A stretch of DNA of 64,000 nt from Hyphomicrobium_A sp963776675 (GTDB taxonomy: Bacteria > Pseudomonadota > Alphaproteobacteria > Rhizobiales > Hyphomicrobiaceae): contig CAVZNR010000029.1 in the NCBI GenBank assembly GCA_963776675.1, forward strand, positions 124,001 through 188,000, in the 5' to 3' direction. Positions 56,592-64,000 of this stretch are shown piece after piece. A program made the translations under genes and the position numbers. The notes under the pieces are model-generated. The model searched no databases. It was not told the DNA's origin and worked only from the letters and a program-made list of their open reading frames with translations. The first letter of the stretch is position 1; the number at the start of each line of letters is the position of its first letter.

Positions 56592-58171
56592 GGCCGATTG
56601 TGTTGAAGAAGTCCGTTGAGGACGCCGGCGAACAGTGATTCCGTGGGAGGGGGCAGCGACGGAGGCTGGCGATGATGGGATGGCAGACGGCGGACCAGGC
56701 GCGGTTCTTCTACGAGTTCCACCTCGACGAGCGCGTCCCAGCCGATCATCTTCTCCGCCGCATCGATGTGTTCACAGCAACCGCGCTTGGCGATCTGCGC
56801 CGTAAGCTCGCCGAGCACTATAGCCACACCGGGCGGCCATCGATCGATCCCGAGCTGCTCATCCGCATGCTCATCGTGGGGTATTGCTACGGCATCCGCT
56901 CGGAGCGCCGACTGTGCGAAGAGGTCGCCGACCGGCTGACGTTCCGCTGGTTCTGCCGGTTGGATCTCGACGACAAGGTGCCCGACCACTCGACGTTCTC
57001 CAAAAACCGGCATGGCCGCTTCCGCGACAGCGATGTGTTGCGCCATGTATTTGAGCGGGTCGTTCTCGCCTGCATCACGGCGGATCTCGTCGGCGGCGAT
57101 GGGCTTTGCCGTCGATGCGAGCCTCGTCGAAGCCGACGCCAACAAGGGCCGGTCGATACCCGGTGCCGAATGGAGCAAAGAGCGTGATCCAGCAACGGCG
57201 AGCCACGCCGTGAAGGAGTATCTGGCGACGCTCGACGATGCGGCCTTCGGCGCGGCGAGCGAGGTCACCCCTAAGTTCGTCTCGCCGTCCGATCCGGCAG
57301 CCCAGTGGACGGGAGCAATGAAGAGCGCTGCGTTCTTCGCCTACGCCGACAATTACCTGATCGACGTGAAGGCCGGCATCATCCTTGACGTGGAGGCTTC
57401 TCGCGCCATCCGCCAGGCCGAGGTCGGTGCCGCGCGCACCATGATTGAGCGCACACAGCAACGCTTCGGTCTGAAGCCGAAGCTACTCGCCGCTGATACA
57501 GCCTACGGCTCGGCGCCCATGCTCAACTGGCTGGTCGAGGAGAAAGGTATCGCTCCGCACATCCCCGTCATCGACAAGTCGGCGCGCGAGGACGGCAGCT
57601 TCAGCCGAGCCGACTTCCGCTACGATGAGGACGAGGATGTCTACATCTGCCCGGCCCAACAAGGCACTCAGGACCAGCGGCACGATCGTCAACGACGAGC
57701 AGCGGCTCTATCGGGGTGCAACGGCCGACTGTCGCAGCTGTCCGCTGAAGCCGCGCTGCTGCCCGAAGGAGCCCGTGCGCAAGATCCCGCGCAGCGTCTA
57801 CGAGGCGGCGCGCGACGTCGCCCGATCTTTGTTCGGCACCGAGGCCTACGCGCAGTCACGCCGTGATCGCAAGAAGGTCGAGATGCAGTTCGCCCATCTG
57901 AAACGCATCCTGCGCCTCGACCGGTTGCGCCTACGCGGGCCACGTGGTGCCAGGGATGAGTTTCTGCTCGCCGCCACGGCGCAGAACCTGCGCAAGCTTG
58001 CAAAGCTCCTCATCCGGCCGCCGCCGGATCACGGAGCGGCGTGCGTTGCGTCAGCGTAGATGGCGTCAGTGAGGCGATACAGACCGCCCTGCAGCGGGGG
58101 GCAGCATCAACGAACCGGGCGGTCAAACGGCCGCGCCGCTCTACTCGGCGACTTTGTCAACGAAATCGGCC
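56592..58171 (+). mobile_element. IS1182-like insertion sequence, copy 1
   Basis: A 1580-bp element bounded by imperfect inverted repeats GGCCGATTGTGTTGA (left) and TCAACGAAATCGGCC (right), 13 of 15 bases matching. It carries one transposase gene read left to right. A nearly identical copy in opposite orientation lies at 59596-61177. No clear target-site duplication is seen. Confidence 0.85.
56672..58059 (+). CDS. IS1182-like transposase, copy 1 (two frameshifts)
   Basis: DDE transposase of about 460 residues. It has the N-terminal DUF772-type domain (MMGWQTADQARFFYEFHLDE, RPSIDPELLIRMLIVGYCYG), then AVDASLVEADANKGRS with the first catalytic aspartate, LLAADTAYGSAPMLNWL with the second, and a C-terminal Cys-rich insertion (CRSCPLKPRCCP) before the last catalytic region (VEMQFAHLKRILRLDRLRLR). 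The frame breaks at GGDG (extra base at 57101-57104) and at ICPA (extra C at 57655-57657). At both sites the second copy is intact. Confidence 0.88.
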
Positions 58172-58241
58172 CTGAGCGCCCATTCTTTGCCGAAGAGTAG
58201 GAGTTTGCAGCTTCCTGCGAGAGAATAGCCATTGTCCCCTG

Positions 58242-58550
58242 TCACAGATCGCCGCTTCGAATCGCATCAAGAATTTCCTGCCGTTCCTCCAGCCGCCAAT
58301 GCCTCTCGAACAGAGCCAGCAATTCCTTCTGGCGCGCGTCGATCTCGGTTATGCCCCACTTCGCCTGATGGAGAATCTGGATCGTCAGCGGGAACGGAAC
58401 AACACCACCCTTTCCCCCGAAGTATGTCTTCTTCTTGCGGTCGAAATCCCAGTTCGAGGCCGCACTGTTCTTCCGCCGGGTCAGCAGCGCCAGGTTGCCG
58501 AGTTGATGGACACGCAGGGCGCGCTGTTGAGCGTCTGGGATAGACTTCAT
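58242..58550 (-). pseudogene. GmrSD-type (DUF262/DUF1524) restriction protein, C-terminal remnant
   Basis: A 102-codon fragment matching the C-terminal DUF1524 HNH-like domain of GmrSD/DUF262 proteins, which cleave modified or foreign DNA. Visible features are VHQLGNLALLTRRKNSAASN, the K-rich DFDRKKKTYF and the terminal WGITEIDARQKELLALFERH. The N-terminal DUF262 NTPase part, several hundred residues, is missing. Upstream lies repeat DNA rather than coding sequence. The fragment ends 70 bp from the inner end of IS copy 1, so it is probably the debris of a defence gene destroyed by IS-mediated rearrangement. Confidence 0.72.
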
Positions 58551-58583
58551 CCATAGGCTGAGCCGGACCGCAGTGCCATCGAC

Positions 58584-58640
58584 ACCTCTCCCGGAGGGAG
58601 AGGTCGGAAGCGAATGCCAATGAGCTTCCGGGTGAGGGGT
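58584..58640. repeat. Palindromic intergenic repeat (copy B, partial)
   Basis: The hairpin ACCTCTCCC..GGGAGAGGT is followed by CTTCCGGGTGAGGGGT, the same parts as in copy A but lacking the left outer arm. It lies just upstream of the restriction-gene remnant. Confidence 0.65.
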
Positions 58641-58660
58641 TGCGCCCTATCGACGTCCTA

Positions 58661-58795
58661 GCCCCTCACCCGCTCGCTTGGCGTTCATGCGAAGCATGGC
58701 TTCGCCATAACCGCCAAGCTCACGACCTCTCCCCTTGGGAGAGGTTAGGTTGTGCACTCCGCGACCTCTTCACCTCTCCCCCTGGGAGAGGTCGT
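58661..58795. repeat. Palindromic intergenic repeats (copies C and D)
   Basis: Copy C (58661-58747) runs from CCCCTCACCCGCTCGCTTGG through a CTTGGCG/CGCCAAG palindrome to the hairpin ACCTCTCCCC..GGGAGAGGT. Copy D (58771-58795) is the hairpin ACCTCTCCC CCT GGGAGAGGT alone. With copies A and B this makes four related units in the last 10 kb. Together with copy B they fill the roughly 400 bp between the remnant and the next gene. Confidence 0.7.
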
Positions 58796-58954
58796 CTCGC
58801 GCATGGCTCGGCACATCGCGAACGCGCTTTTCAGATACGTTTGTGAGCGTTCCGTATTGGGCCAGATCCCAGACGCGGCGCGGTTAACTTGACCGCGCCG
58901 CGCGCCGCGCTTACGCTTTGATCCGGCTACAGAATAGGAGAAGGGGCAGACACT

Positions 58955-59452
58955 ATGCCGATCCGCGCCGCACTGCCGTCACTCGCCGCCATCCTCCTCA
59001 TCCTGGCCACCGAGCCGGTTCTTGCCGAATGGCACTATGTGGCGCCCGGAGACGGCGACCAGAATGTCCATCGCGCGTTCGCCTTTGCCGAAAAGGGTGA
59101 CGACCGGCTGGAATTCGCCTGCAACTCAAAGCGGCGCGACCTGTTCTATTCCGCAGCGGAGACTGTGTCGGAGCCGGAACTCGAGAGACTGAAAGGGGGC
59201 AAGCCGACCGTCCTCATCCGCCTCGACGGGGTCGGCGTGGTACCGCTGGACGCCGATGATGCCTATCAGAAGGACGGCCGGCTGATCTTTGTCACCGCCG
59301 TCAAGCCTGCTTTCATCAACGATCTCGCCAAGGCGAGCAAGCCGGTCGCCGCCGGCATGCAGGCCGCCGGCAAAATCGTCCAGCAGGGCGAATTCCCGAC
59401 GGATGGCCTGCAGGCAGCGTTGAAGAGCCTGGCCGCCGGCTGCGGATTTTAA
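58955..59452 (+). CDS. Secreted hypothetical protein between IS copies
   Basis: Exported protein of 165 residues with a signal peptide (LAAILLILATEPVLAEWHYV). The mature part begins with a strand-rich region (DDRLEFACNSKRRDLFYSAA, PTVLIRLDGVGVVPLDADDA) and ends in a helix followed by AAGCGF. Two cysteines (residue about 52 and near the C-terminus) could be bridged. I do not recognise the family. It is the only intact gene between the two inverted IS copies. Confidence 0.68.
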   Translation: MPIRAALPSLAAILLILATEPVLAEWHYVAPGDGDQNVHRAFAFAEKGDDRLEFACNSKRRDLFYSAAETVSEPELERLKGGKPTVLIRLDGVGVVPLDADDAYQKDGRLIFVTAVKPAFINDLAKASKPVAAGMQAAGKIVQQGEFPTDGLQAALKSLAAGCGF

Positions 59453-59539
59453 GGACAGGCCGGATCACGCCGGTGGAAAATCAGGCAACGTTACCTGCGC
59501 TCGTCTTATGCCGAGCCGATGCTGGGTCGCGGACTGGCG

Positions 59540-59599
59540 GTCAGCTTTTCCGTCAAGAGCCGTCGCGCGCTTTCATTGCTGCAAGTTCGGCTCAGGGCC
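59540..59599 (+). repeat. 60-bp dispersed repeat (copy 2, abutting the IS)
   Basis: Matches the stretch at 55403-55463 (GTCAGCTT..CCGTCGCGCGC..TGCTGCAAGTTCGG..GGGCC). Its last bases coincide with the end of IS copy 2, so the IS may have inserted at the edge of this repeat. Confidence 0.5.
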
Positions 59600-61177
59600 G
59601 ATTTCGTTGATAAAGTCGCCTGAGAAGAGCGGCGCGGCGGTGCGACCGCCTCGATTGTTTGCCGCCCGACCGCTGCAGGGGCGGTCTGTAACGCACCTCA
59701 CTGACGCCATCTACGGTGACGCAACGCACGCCACTTCGAGATCCGGCGGCGGCCGGATGAGGAGCTTTGCGAGCTTGCGCAGGTTCTGCGCCGTGGCGGC
59801 GAGCAGAAACTCATCCCTGGCACCACGTGGCCCGCGTAGGCGCAACCGGTCGAGGCGCAGGATGCGTTTCAGATGGGCGAACTGCATCTCGACCTTCTTG
59901 CGATCACGGCGTGACTGCGCGTAGGCCTCGGTGCCGAACAAAGATCGGGCGACGTCGCGCGCCGCCTCGTAGACGCTGCGCGGGATCTTGCGCACGGGCT
60001 CCTTCGGGCAGCAGCGCGGCTTTAGCGGACAGCTGCGACAGTCGGCCGTTGCACCCCGATAGAGCCGCTGCTCGTCGTTGACGATCGTGCCGCTGGTCCT
60101 GAGTGCCTTGTTGGCCGGGCAGATGTAGACATCCTCGTCCTCATCGTAGCGGAAGTCGGCTCGGCTGAAGCTGCCGTCCTCGCGCGCCGACTTGTCGATG
60201 ACGGGGATGTGCGGGGCGATACCTTTCTCCTCGACCAGCCAGTTGAGCATGGGCGCCGAGCCGTAGGCTGTATCAGCGGCGAGTAGCTTCGGCTTCAGAC
60301 CGAAGCGTTGCTGTGTGCGCTCAATCATGGTGCGCGCGGCACCGACCTCGGCCTGGCGGATGGCGCGAGAAGCCTCCACGTCAAGGATGATGCCGGCCTT
60401 CACGTCGATCAGGTAGTTGTCGGCGTAGGCGAAGAACGCAGCGCTCTTCATTGCTCCCGTCCACTGGGCTGCCGGATCGGACGGCGAGACGAACTTAGGG
60501 GTGACCTCGCTCGCCGCGCCGAAGGCCGCATCGTCGAGCGTCGCCAGATACTCCTTCACGGCGTGGCTCGCCGTTGCTGGATCACGCTCTTTGCTCCATT
60601 CAGCACCGGGGATTGAGCGGCCCTTGTTGGCGTCGGCCTCGATGAGGCTCGCGTCAACGGCGAACCCATCTCCACCGACGAGGCCGGCCGTAATGCAGGC
60701 GAGCACGACGCGCTCAAAGATGTGGCGCAACACATCGCTATCGCGGAAGCGCCCGTGCCGGTTCTTGGAGAACGTCGAGTGGTCGGGAACCTTGTCGTCG
60801 AGGTCAAGACGGCAGAACCAGCGGAACGTCAGCCGATCGGCGACCTCCTCGCACAGCCGGCGTTCCGAGCGGATGCCATAGCAATAGCCCACGATGAGCA
60901 TGCGGATGAGAAGCTCCGGGATCGATGGAAGGCCGGCCGGTGTGGCTGTAGTGCTCGGCGAGCTTGTGGCGCAGATCGCCAAGCGCGGTTGCTGCGAACA
61001 CATCGATGCGGCGGAGAAGATGATCGGCTGGGACGCGCTCGTCGAGGTGGAACTCGTAGAAGAACCGCGCCTGGTCCGCCGTCTGCCATCCCATCATCGC
61101 CAGCCTCCGTCGCTGCCCCCTCCCACGGAATCACTGTTCGCTGGCGTCCTCAACGGACTTCTTCAACACAATCGGCC
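59596..61177 (-). mobile_element. IS1182-like insertion sequence, copy 2 (inverted)
   Basis: A 1582-bp element, nearly identical to copy 1 but reversed. Ends are GGCCGATTTCGTTGA on the plus-strand left and TCAACACAATCGGCC on the right. With copy 1 it brackets 1.4 kb, the layout of a possible composite transposon or an inversion-prone segment. GCTCAG precedes the transposase-distal end in both copies, which may be part of the element or of its preferred target. Confidence 0.85.
59711..61097 (-). CDS. IS1182-like transposase, copy 2 (one frameshift)
   Basis: Same transposase as copy 1, differing by a few substitutions (HIFERVVLACITAGLVGGDG against HVFERVVLACITADLVGGDG). From 60920 down to 59711 the frame is intact, including the region where copy 1 is broken twice (AVDASLIEADANKGRS, YICPANKALRTSG). 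It has its own break at RPSIDP: an extra base at about 60916-60917 separates the first 60 residues. Copy 1 is intact there. Confidence 0.88.
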
Positions 61178-61344
61178 ACAAGCATACTTGCCTCAACAAG
61201 AGCCGTCGCTCAGGCTAATGGCAGACCGTCCCTGTTTAGGGATGGCCTGGCAGGCGCCCGTCGAACGCCCCCTATTGGACGAGGCGTGAAATACGTTCAC
61301 GGTGGTATGGTGCCGTTAGCGGCCACCTTGCGGGAGACAATATT

Positions 61345-62094
61345 TTGACGGTGCCGCACACCTCGAGTTCATCCGATCCTCCGACGGCCACTCAGCCCGC
61401 TATCTTACGCGCGCCCGTCCGGATGCGTTATTTCTCATTGGTTGCCACGGTATTCCTCGCGGCCGCCTCCGCTCTCATAATCTGCTTCACGATCTTGCTT
61501 TTCGTTGAAGGGGCATGGGGACTGGCCGCCCTCCTAGGGGCATTGGGTACATTCATGGCAGCGCTAGACGGCTATGTGCTGCGGGACCTCCGGGGGAAAT
61601 GGGGCCTACGCGTCACGCTTCTCGAGGACCGCATGGTGCTCGATCTTCCGGCGGGGCGGTCGCTGATTCACCGCCCCGTCGCACAGCACATGACCATTCC
61701 CTACAGGGATATCGAGGCCATCGAAACGCGGCTCGAAGCATTTCCTTCGTTCGGCATGGAAAACATGCAGCGCCCGTATGTTCTGAGCCCGAAGCAGGGC
61801 AACCGTATCTTCCTGTTTGAGGATCGCGCGCTCGGAACGCCGTTCGAAACACCGACGTATGGACCCATAGCAGCCGCTATCGTGCAGCGCGCCAATGTTC
61901 CGTTGCGCGATCTCGGCATGGTAGAGGGCGGCGGCGGCATTCTGTCTGTGTGGGGAGCGCACGCACCGGATTGGGCGGCACCATCGCTGCCACTTGCGCT
62001 GCAATTACGAATCTGGCGGCACGTGGTGGCAACGGGATCGCTTGCAATGGTTCTGGTGGTGCTCGCGTTTTTGATCAACGCATCCCTGCATTGA
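61345..62094 (+). CDS. Membrane protein with central soluble domain, unknown
   Basis: Protein of 249 residues. Two adjacent transmembrane helices (about 28-78: LVATVFLAAASALIICFTIL, GLAALLGALGTFMAALDGYV) precede a soluble beta-rich domain (RVTLLEDRMVLDLPAGRSLI, PYRDIEAIETRLEAFPSFGM) with a PH-like feel. A single helix lies at the C-terminus (SLAMVLVVLAFLINASL). A TTG start with GGGAGA upstream is likely. Function unknown; it stands alone. Confidence 0.62.
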   Translation: MTVPHTSSSSDPPTATQPAILRAPVRMRYFSLVATVFLAAASALIICFTILLFVEGAWGLAALLGALGTFMAALDGYVLRDLRGKWGLRVTLLEDRMVLDLPAGRSLIHRPVAQHMTIPYRDIEAIETRLEAFPSFGMENMQRPYVLSPKQGNRIFLFEDRALGTPFETPTYGPIAAAIVQRANVPLRDLGMVEGGGGILSVWGAHAPDWAAPSLPLALQLRIWRHVVATGSLAMVLVVLAFLINASLH

Positions 62095-62161
62095 TTGCAC
62101 CTCGGTGACGGACGTGCTCGCGTCGGTCCCCCGTACCTAAGAAGGCAAGATAGCGACTGAG

Positions 62162-62521
62162 ATGCCGCGCGCGACCATCAATCCCGATACGGCTTGGTTC
62201 CGCCGCAAGCTCGAGGAGCGCCGCGCGGAGCTTCAGGCGCTGCAGGCGATCAGCGAGGAGAGCCGCGGCCCGGTCACCCTCGACCAGACGAGCGTCGGCC
62301 GCCTGTCGCGCATGGATGCCATGCAAGGCCAGGCCATGGCCATGGCGACCCACCGCCAAAGAGGGCAGGAGCTGCAGCGCATCGCCGCCGCCCTGCTGCG
62401 CCTTGACGATGGCAGCTTCGGCTATTGCCTCGATTGCGGCGAGGAAATCGCCGAGAAGCGGCTGCGCTTCGATGCGTCGATTGCGACCTGTATCCGGTGC
62501 GCCTCCCGTTCTGAAGGCTAA
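62162..62521 (+). CDS. TraR/DksA-type zinc finger protein
   Basis: Protein of 119 residues of the DksA/TraR family, which act in the RNA polymerase secondary channel. The N-terminal helical part (AWFRRKLEERRAELQALQAI, MATHRQRGQELQRIAAALL) forms the expected coiled coil. The C-terminal zinc finger has four cysteines (YCLDCGEEIAEKRL.. CIRCAS, C-x2-C-x17-C-x2-C). The length is shorter than full DksA. Its stop overlaps the convergent gene by 4 bp. Confidence 0.87.
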   Translation: MPRATINPDTAWFRRKLEERRAELQALQAISEESRGPVTLDQTSVGRLSRMDAMQGQAMAMATHRQRGQELQRIAAALLRLDDGSFGYCLDCGEEIAEKRLRFDASIATCIRCASRSEG

Positions 62522-63288
62522 GGCTGGTTCCGGCGTGAAGACGCCTGCCGCTGCTCCCGGGGCAGCTCGTGCCCTGCGCGCGCGATGTAGATCGTGCTGG
62601 CGGCCTCGCGGTCTTGCAGCGGGTTGTCGAAGGTGACGACCTTGGCCTCGCATTCGTCGAAGGCTTCGCGCAGCACCGCGAGAAAGTCGTCGTCGGGGGG
62701 ATCGTTCGACCAGAGTGCGAAGATCCCGCCAGGATGCAAATGCGTGGCCAGGGCCTGAAGTCCCTGCTTCTCGTAGAAGGCGCTGTGTTGATCGCTCAAA
62801 AGTTGCCGCGGAGAATGGTCGATATCGACAAGCACGGCGTGAAATTTCCGCCCGCCAATGTCGGGATCGCCCTCGCGAACGGGCGCACCGAAGATCGCGA
62901 AGAAATCGCCCTGGCCCAGATGACAGCGATCATCCGAGGTAAGCTCGCGCCCGAGCGGCACCAGATCCTTGCGGTGCCAGTCAATGACCTCCTGAAACCT
63001 CTCGACGACGAACAGTGTGCGCACGCGGGCATGGCCGAGAACGGATCGTGCCGTATAGCCAAGTCCGAGCCCCCCGACGACAACGTCGACGTCGGTCACG
63101 GGCGCCTCTCTCAGTGCCAGCTCCGCTAGCGCTATCTCGCTGACCGTAAACAGGCTCGACATCAGGAAGTCATCGCCGAGCTTGACCTCGTAAATCTCCC
63201 TTGCGTCCGCAGGACGCCTGCGCCGCCGCAGGCTCAGCTCGCCCATCGGTGTCTTCGAATAGGCAAGCTCCTCGAATGCTTTTGTCAT
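62518..63288 (-). CDS. Spermidine synthase-like methyltransferase-fold protein
   Basis: Protein of 256 residues with the Rossmann fold of spermidine synthase-like enzymes. VDVVVGGLGLGYTARSVLGH resembles the nucleotide-binding loop, LFVVERFQEVIDWHR the acidic strand, and FHAVLVDIDHSPRQLL the catalytic strand; GGIFALWSND follows. The usual polyamine-specific residues (GGG[ED]G, D-D pair) are altered, so the substrate is uncertain. ATG at 63288 has GGAGGAGATC upstream. The frame stays open further upstream but without a credible start. Confidence 0.75.
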   Translation of the reverse strand: MTKAFEELAYSKTPMGELSLRRRRRPADAREIYEVKLGDDFLMSSLFTVSEIALAELALREAPVTDVDVVVGGLGLGYTARSVLGHARVRTLFVVERFQEVIDWHRKDLVPLGRELTSDDRCHLGQGDFFAIFGAPVREGDPDIGGRKFHAVLVDIDHSPRQLLSDQHSAFYEKQGLQALATHLHPGGIFALWSNDPPDDDFLAVLREAFDECEAKVVTFDNPLQDREAASTIYIARAGHELPREQRQASSRRNQP

Positions 63289-63702
63289 GAAGCAGAGATC
63301 TCCTCCATTGAGGCTGCGGGCGCAAGCGCCAGCGTAAAGGGTCGCTCCGTTGCGAAACGGATTGCCATAACCGTCCGCCGCTGGACAGTCCGTCCCTGGC
63401 TTGCACCGTTGTGTAGGTCCGCTTCGGGTCAAGATCGGCAAAAGCCAAGTGAGCAAAGCGAGTTCGCTTTTGGTTGGGTAGCGACCAAAGAAGGGTCCCG
63501 TGAAGCGGCACCTTTTGGAGCCTCGAGGCGAAACAAGCATCTGTGATGCTCGCAACACAGACCCATAGGAATACGATTCCACCGAGCCAACGTAACTATA
63601 TCTCTTAGCCCGATGACCTTATCGTTTGATGCGGCACAAGAAAATTCGATGGAGGCGTGGTGCTGCCGTCGGGCCAGTTCTGTTGCGTAGGGTAGGTGTC
63701 AG
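63289..63702. other. Intergenic region without recognised gene
   Basis: About 410 bp between divergent genes. One frame reads AFADLDPKRTY, a phrase I associate with spurious frames from repetitive non-coding DNA in Hyphomicrobiales. The right half is AT-richer and probably contains the promoter of the secreted-protein gene. No RNA gene or terminator was recognised. Confidence 0.45.
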
Positions 63703-64000
63703 ATGCGTAGGGTCTCAGACAAGGGCAGCCTTTGGACTACGTGTGTCCTCACCATAGGGCTGCTGGCAAGTGTCGACGCGGCCGAAGCGCAGGTCGCTTG
63801 CAAAGCCCCACCAGGCAACAACACGCAACCTTGCGTTAATCCCCATGGTACGGTGATCGACTTAATTTCGACATGTCGAATGGAGCGACGATCGACAACC
63901 AAGGCAGCGTCACCAACGATATTTATACAATGCGCGAGAATCGGGCGTGACCAACTCCGGCCCGGTCGGGGGTGAGATCCGGACGAAGGAGAAAACTCCG
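63703..64000 (+). CDS. Secreted autotransporter-like protein, 5' part (cut by window end, frame breaks)
   Basis: It starts MRRVSDKGSLWTTCVLTIGL with a signal peptide ending DAAEAQ, then ACKAPPGNNTQPCVNPHGTV. The frame then appears to shift twice. In the second frame NFDMSNGATIDNQGSVTNDI is seen, and in the third SGVTNSGPVGGEIRTKEKT. Both resemble the NxGxI-type repeats of autotransporter beta-helices. The breaks (near 63855 and 63942) look like missing bases, unlike the extra-base breaks elsewhere, so real decay is also possible. The gene continues beyond the window. Confidence 0.5.

Noticed and set aside
63170..63582. Upstream extension of the spermidine-synthase-like frame to an ATG at 63582
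   Set aside because: The added 98 residues look like translated non-coding DNA, and a good ribosome site precedes ATG at 63288.

Overview
The window is about 64 kb of high-GC, gene-dense chromosomal DNA from an alphaproteobacterium, most likely order Hyphomicrobiales (Hyphomicrobium/Rhodoplanes-like). The reasons are the glnK-amtB pair, a phasin, ffh-rpsP-rimM with an Ala-rich S16 tail, mtaB-ftsY-yciB, and the order hslU-hslV / hisB-DUF2628-hisH-hisA-hisF. I see no rRNA, tRNA or CRISPR array.

Layout. 0-4 kb: nitrogen sensing and ammonium uptake (glnK-amtB, with a candidate sigma-54 promoter), tesB and a UbiH-type hydroxylase. 4-7 kb: ffh, rpsP, a GrlR-like gene and rimM. 7-10.5 kb: a ZIP-like transporter, a PQQ-type sugar dehydrogenase and dapF. 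10.5-15 kb: mtaB, ftsY, two adjacent yciB paralogues and a MarR regulator. 15-20 kb: asd, leuB, DUF4337, gpmA and dapB. 20-29.5 kb: a GNAT, a phasin, a Pif1-like helicase, typA, an MHS permease, an unknown membrane protein, trxB and an SMP-30-like propeller. 29.7-38.4 kb: a LysR, then leuC and leuD separated by a methyltransferase, two HExxH proteins and a helical protein; then DM13, glyoxalase-like, twin small secreted Cys proteins, DUF2244 and nth. 38.6-48 kb: a PAS-GGDEF-EAL protein, the his cluster (with a truncated DNA ligase and a divergent Cas2/VapD-fold pair inside it) and hslV-SMR-hslU. 48-53.5 kb: an autotransporter barrel, rlmN and membrane or secreted proteins. 54-64 kb: argG, a DgcZ-type cyclase, two inverted copies of an IS1182-like element around a restriction-gene remnant, palindromic intergenic repeats, a DksA-type zinc finger, a spermidine-synthase-like protein and a partial secreted protein cut by the window end.

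The most striking global feature is that at least 16 reading frames, including essential genes (dapB, hisB, trxB, argG, leuC), are broken by single extra bases, while I see no convincing single-base deletion outside the last gene. The two IS copies carry different extra bases at sites where the other copy is intact. The simplest reading is an insertion-biased sequencing or assembly artefact, so I annotate these genes as full-length with a frameshift rather than as biological pseudogenes. The genuinely unusual biology is smaller in scale: the twin secreted Cys proteins, the adenylation-only ligase with an altered motif IV in the his cluster, the Cas2/VapD-like protein beside it, the GrlR-like gene inside the rpsP-rimM operon, and the GmrSD remnant between the IS copies.
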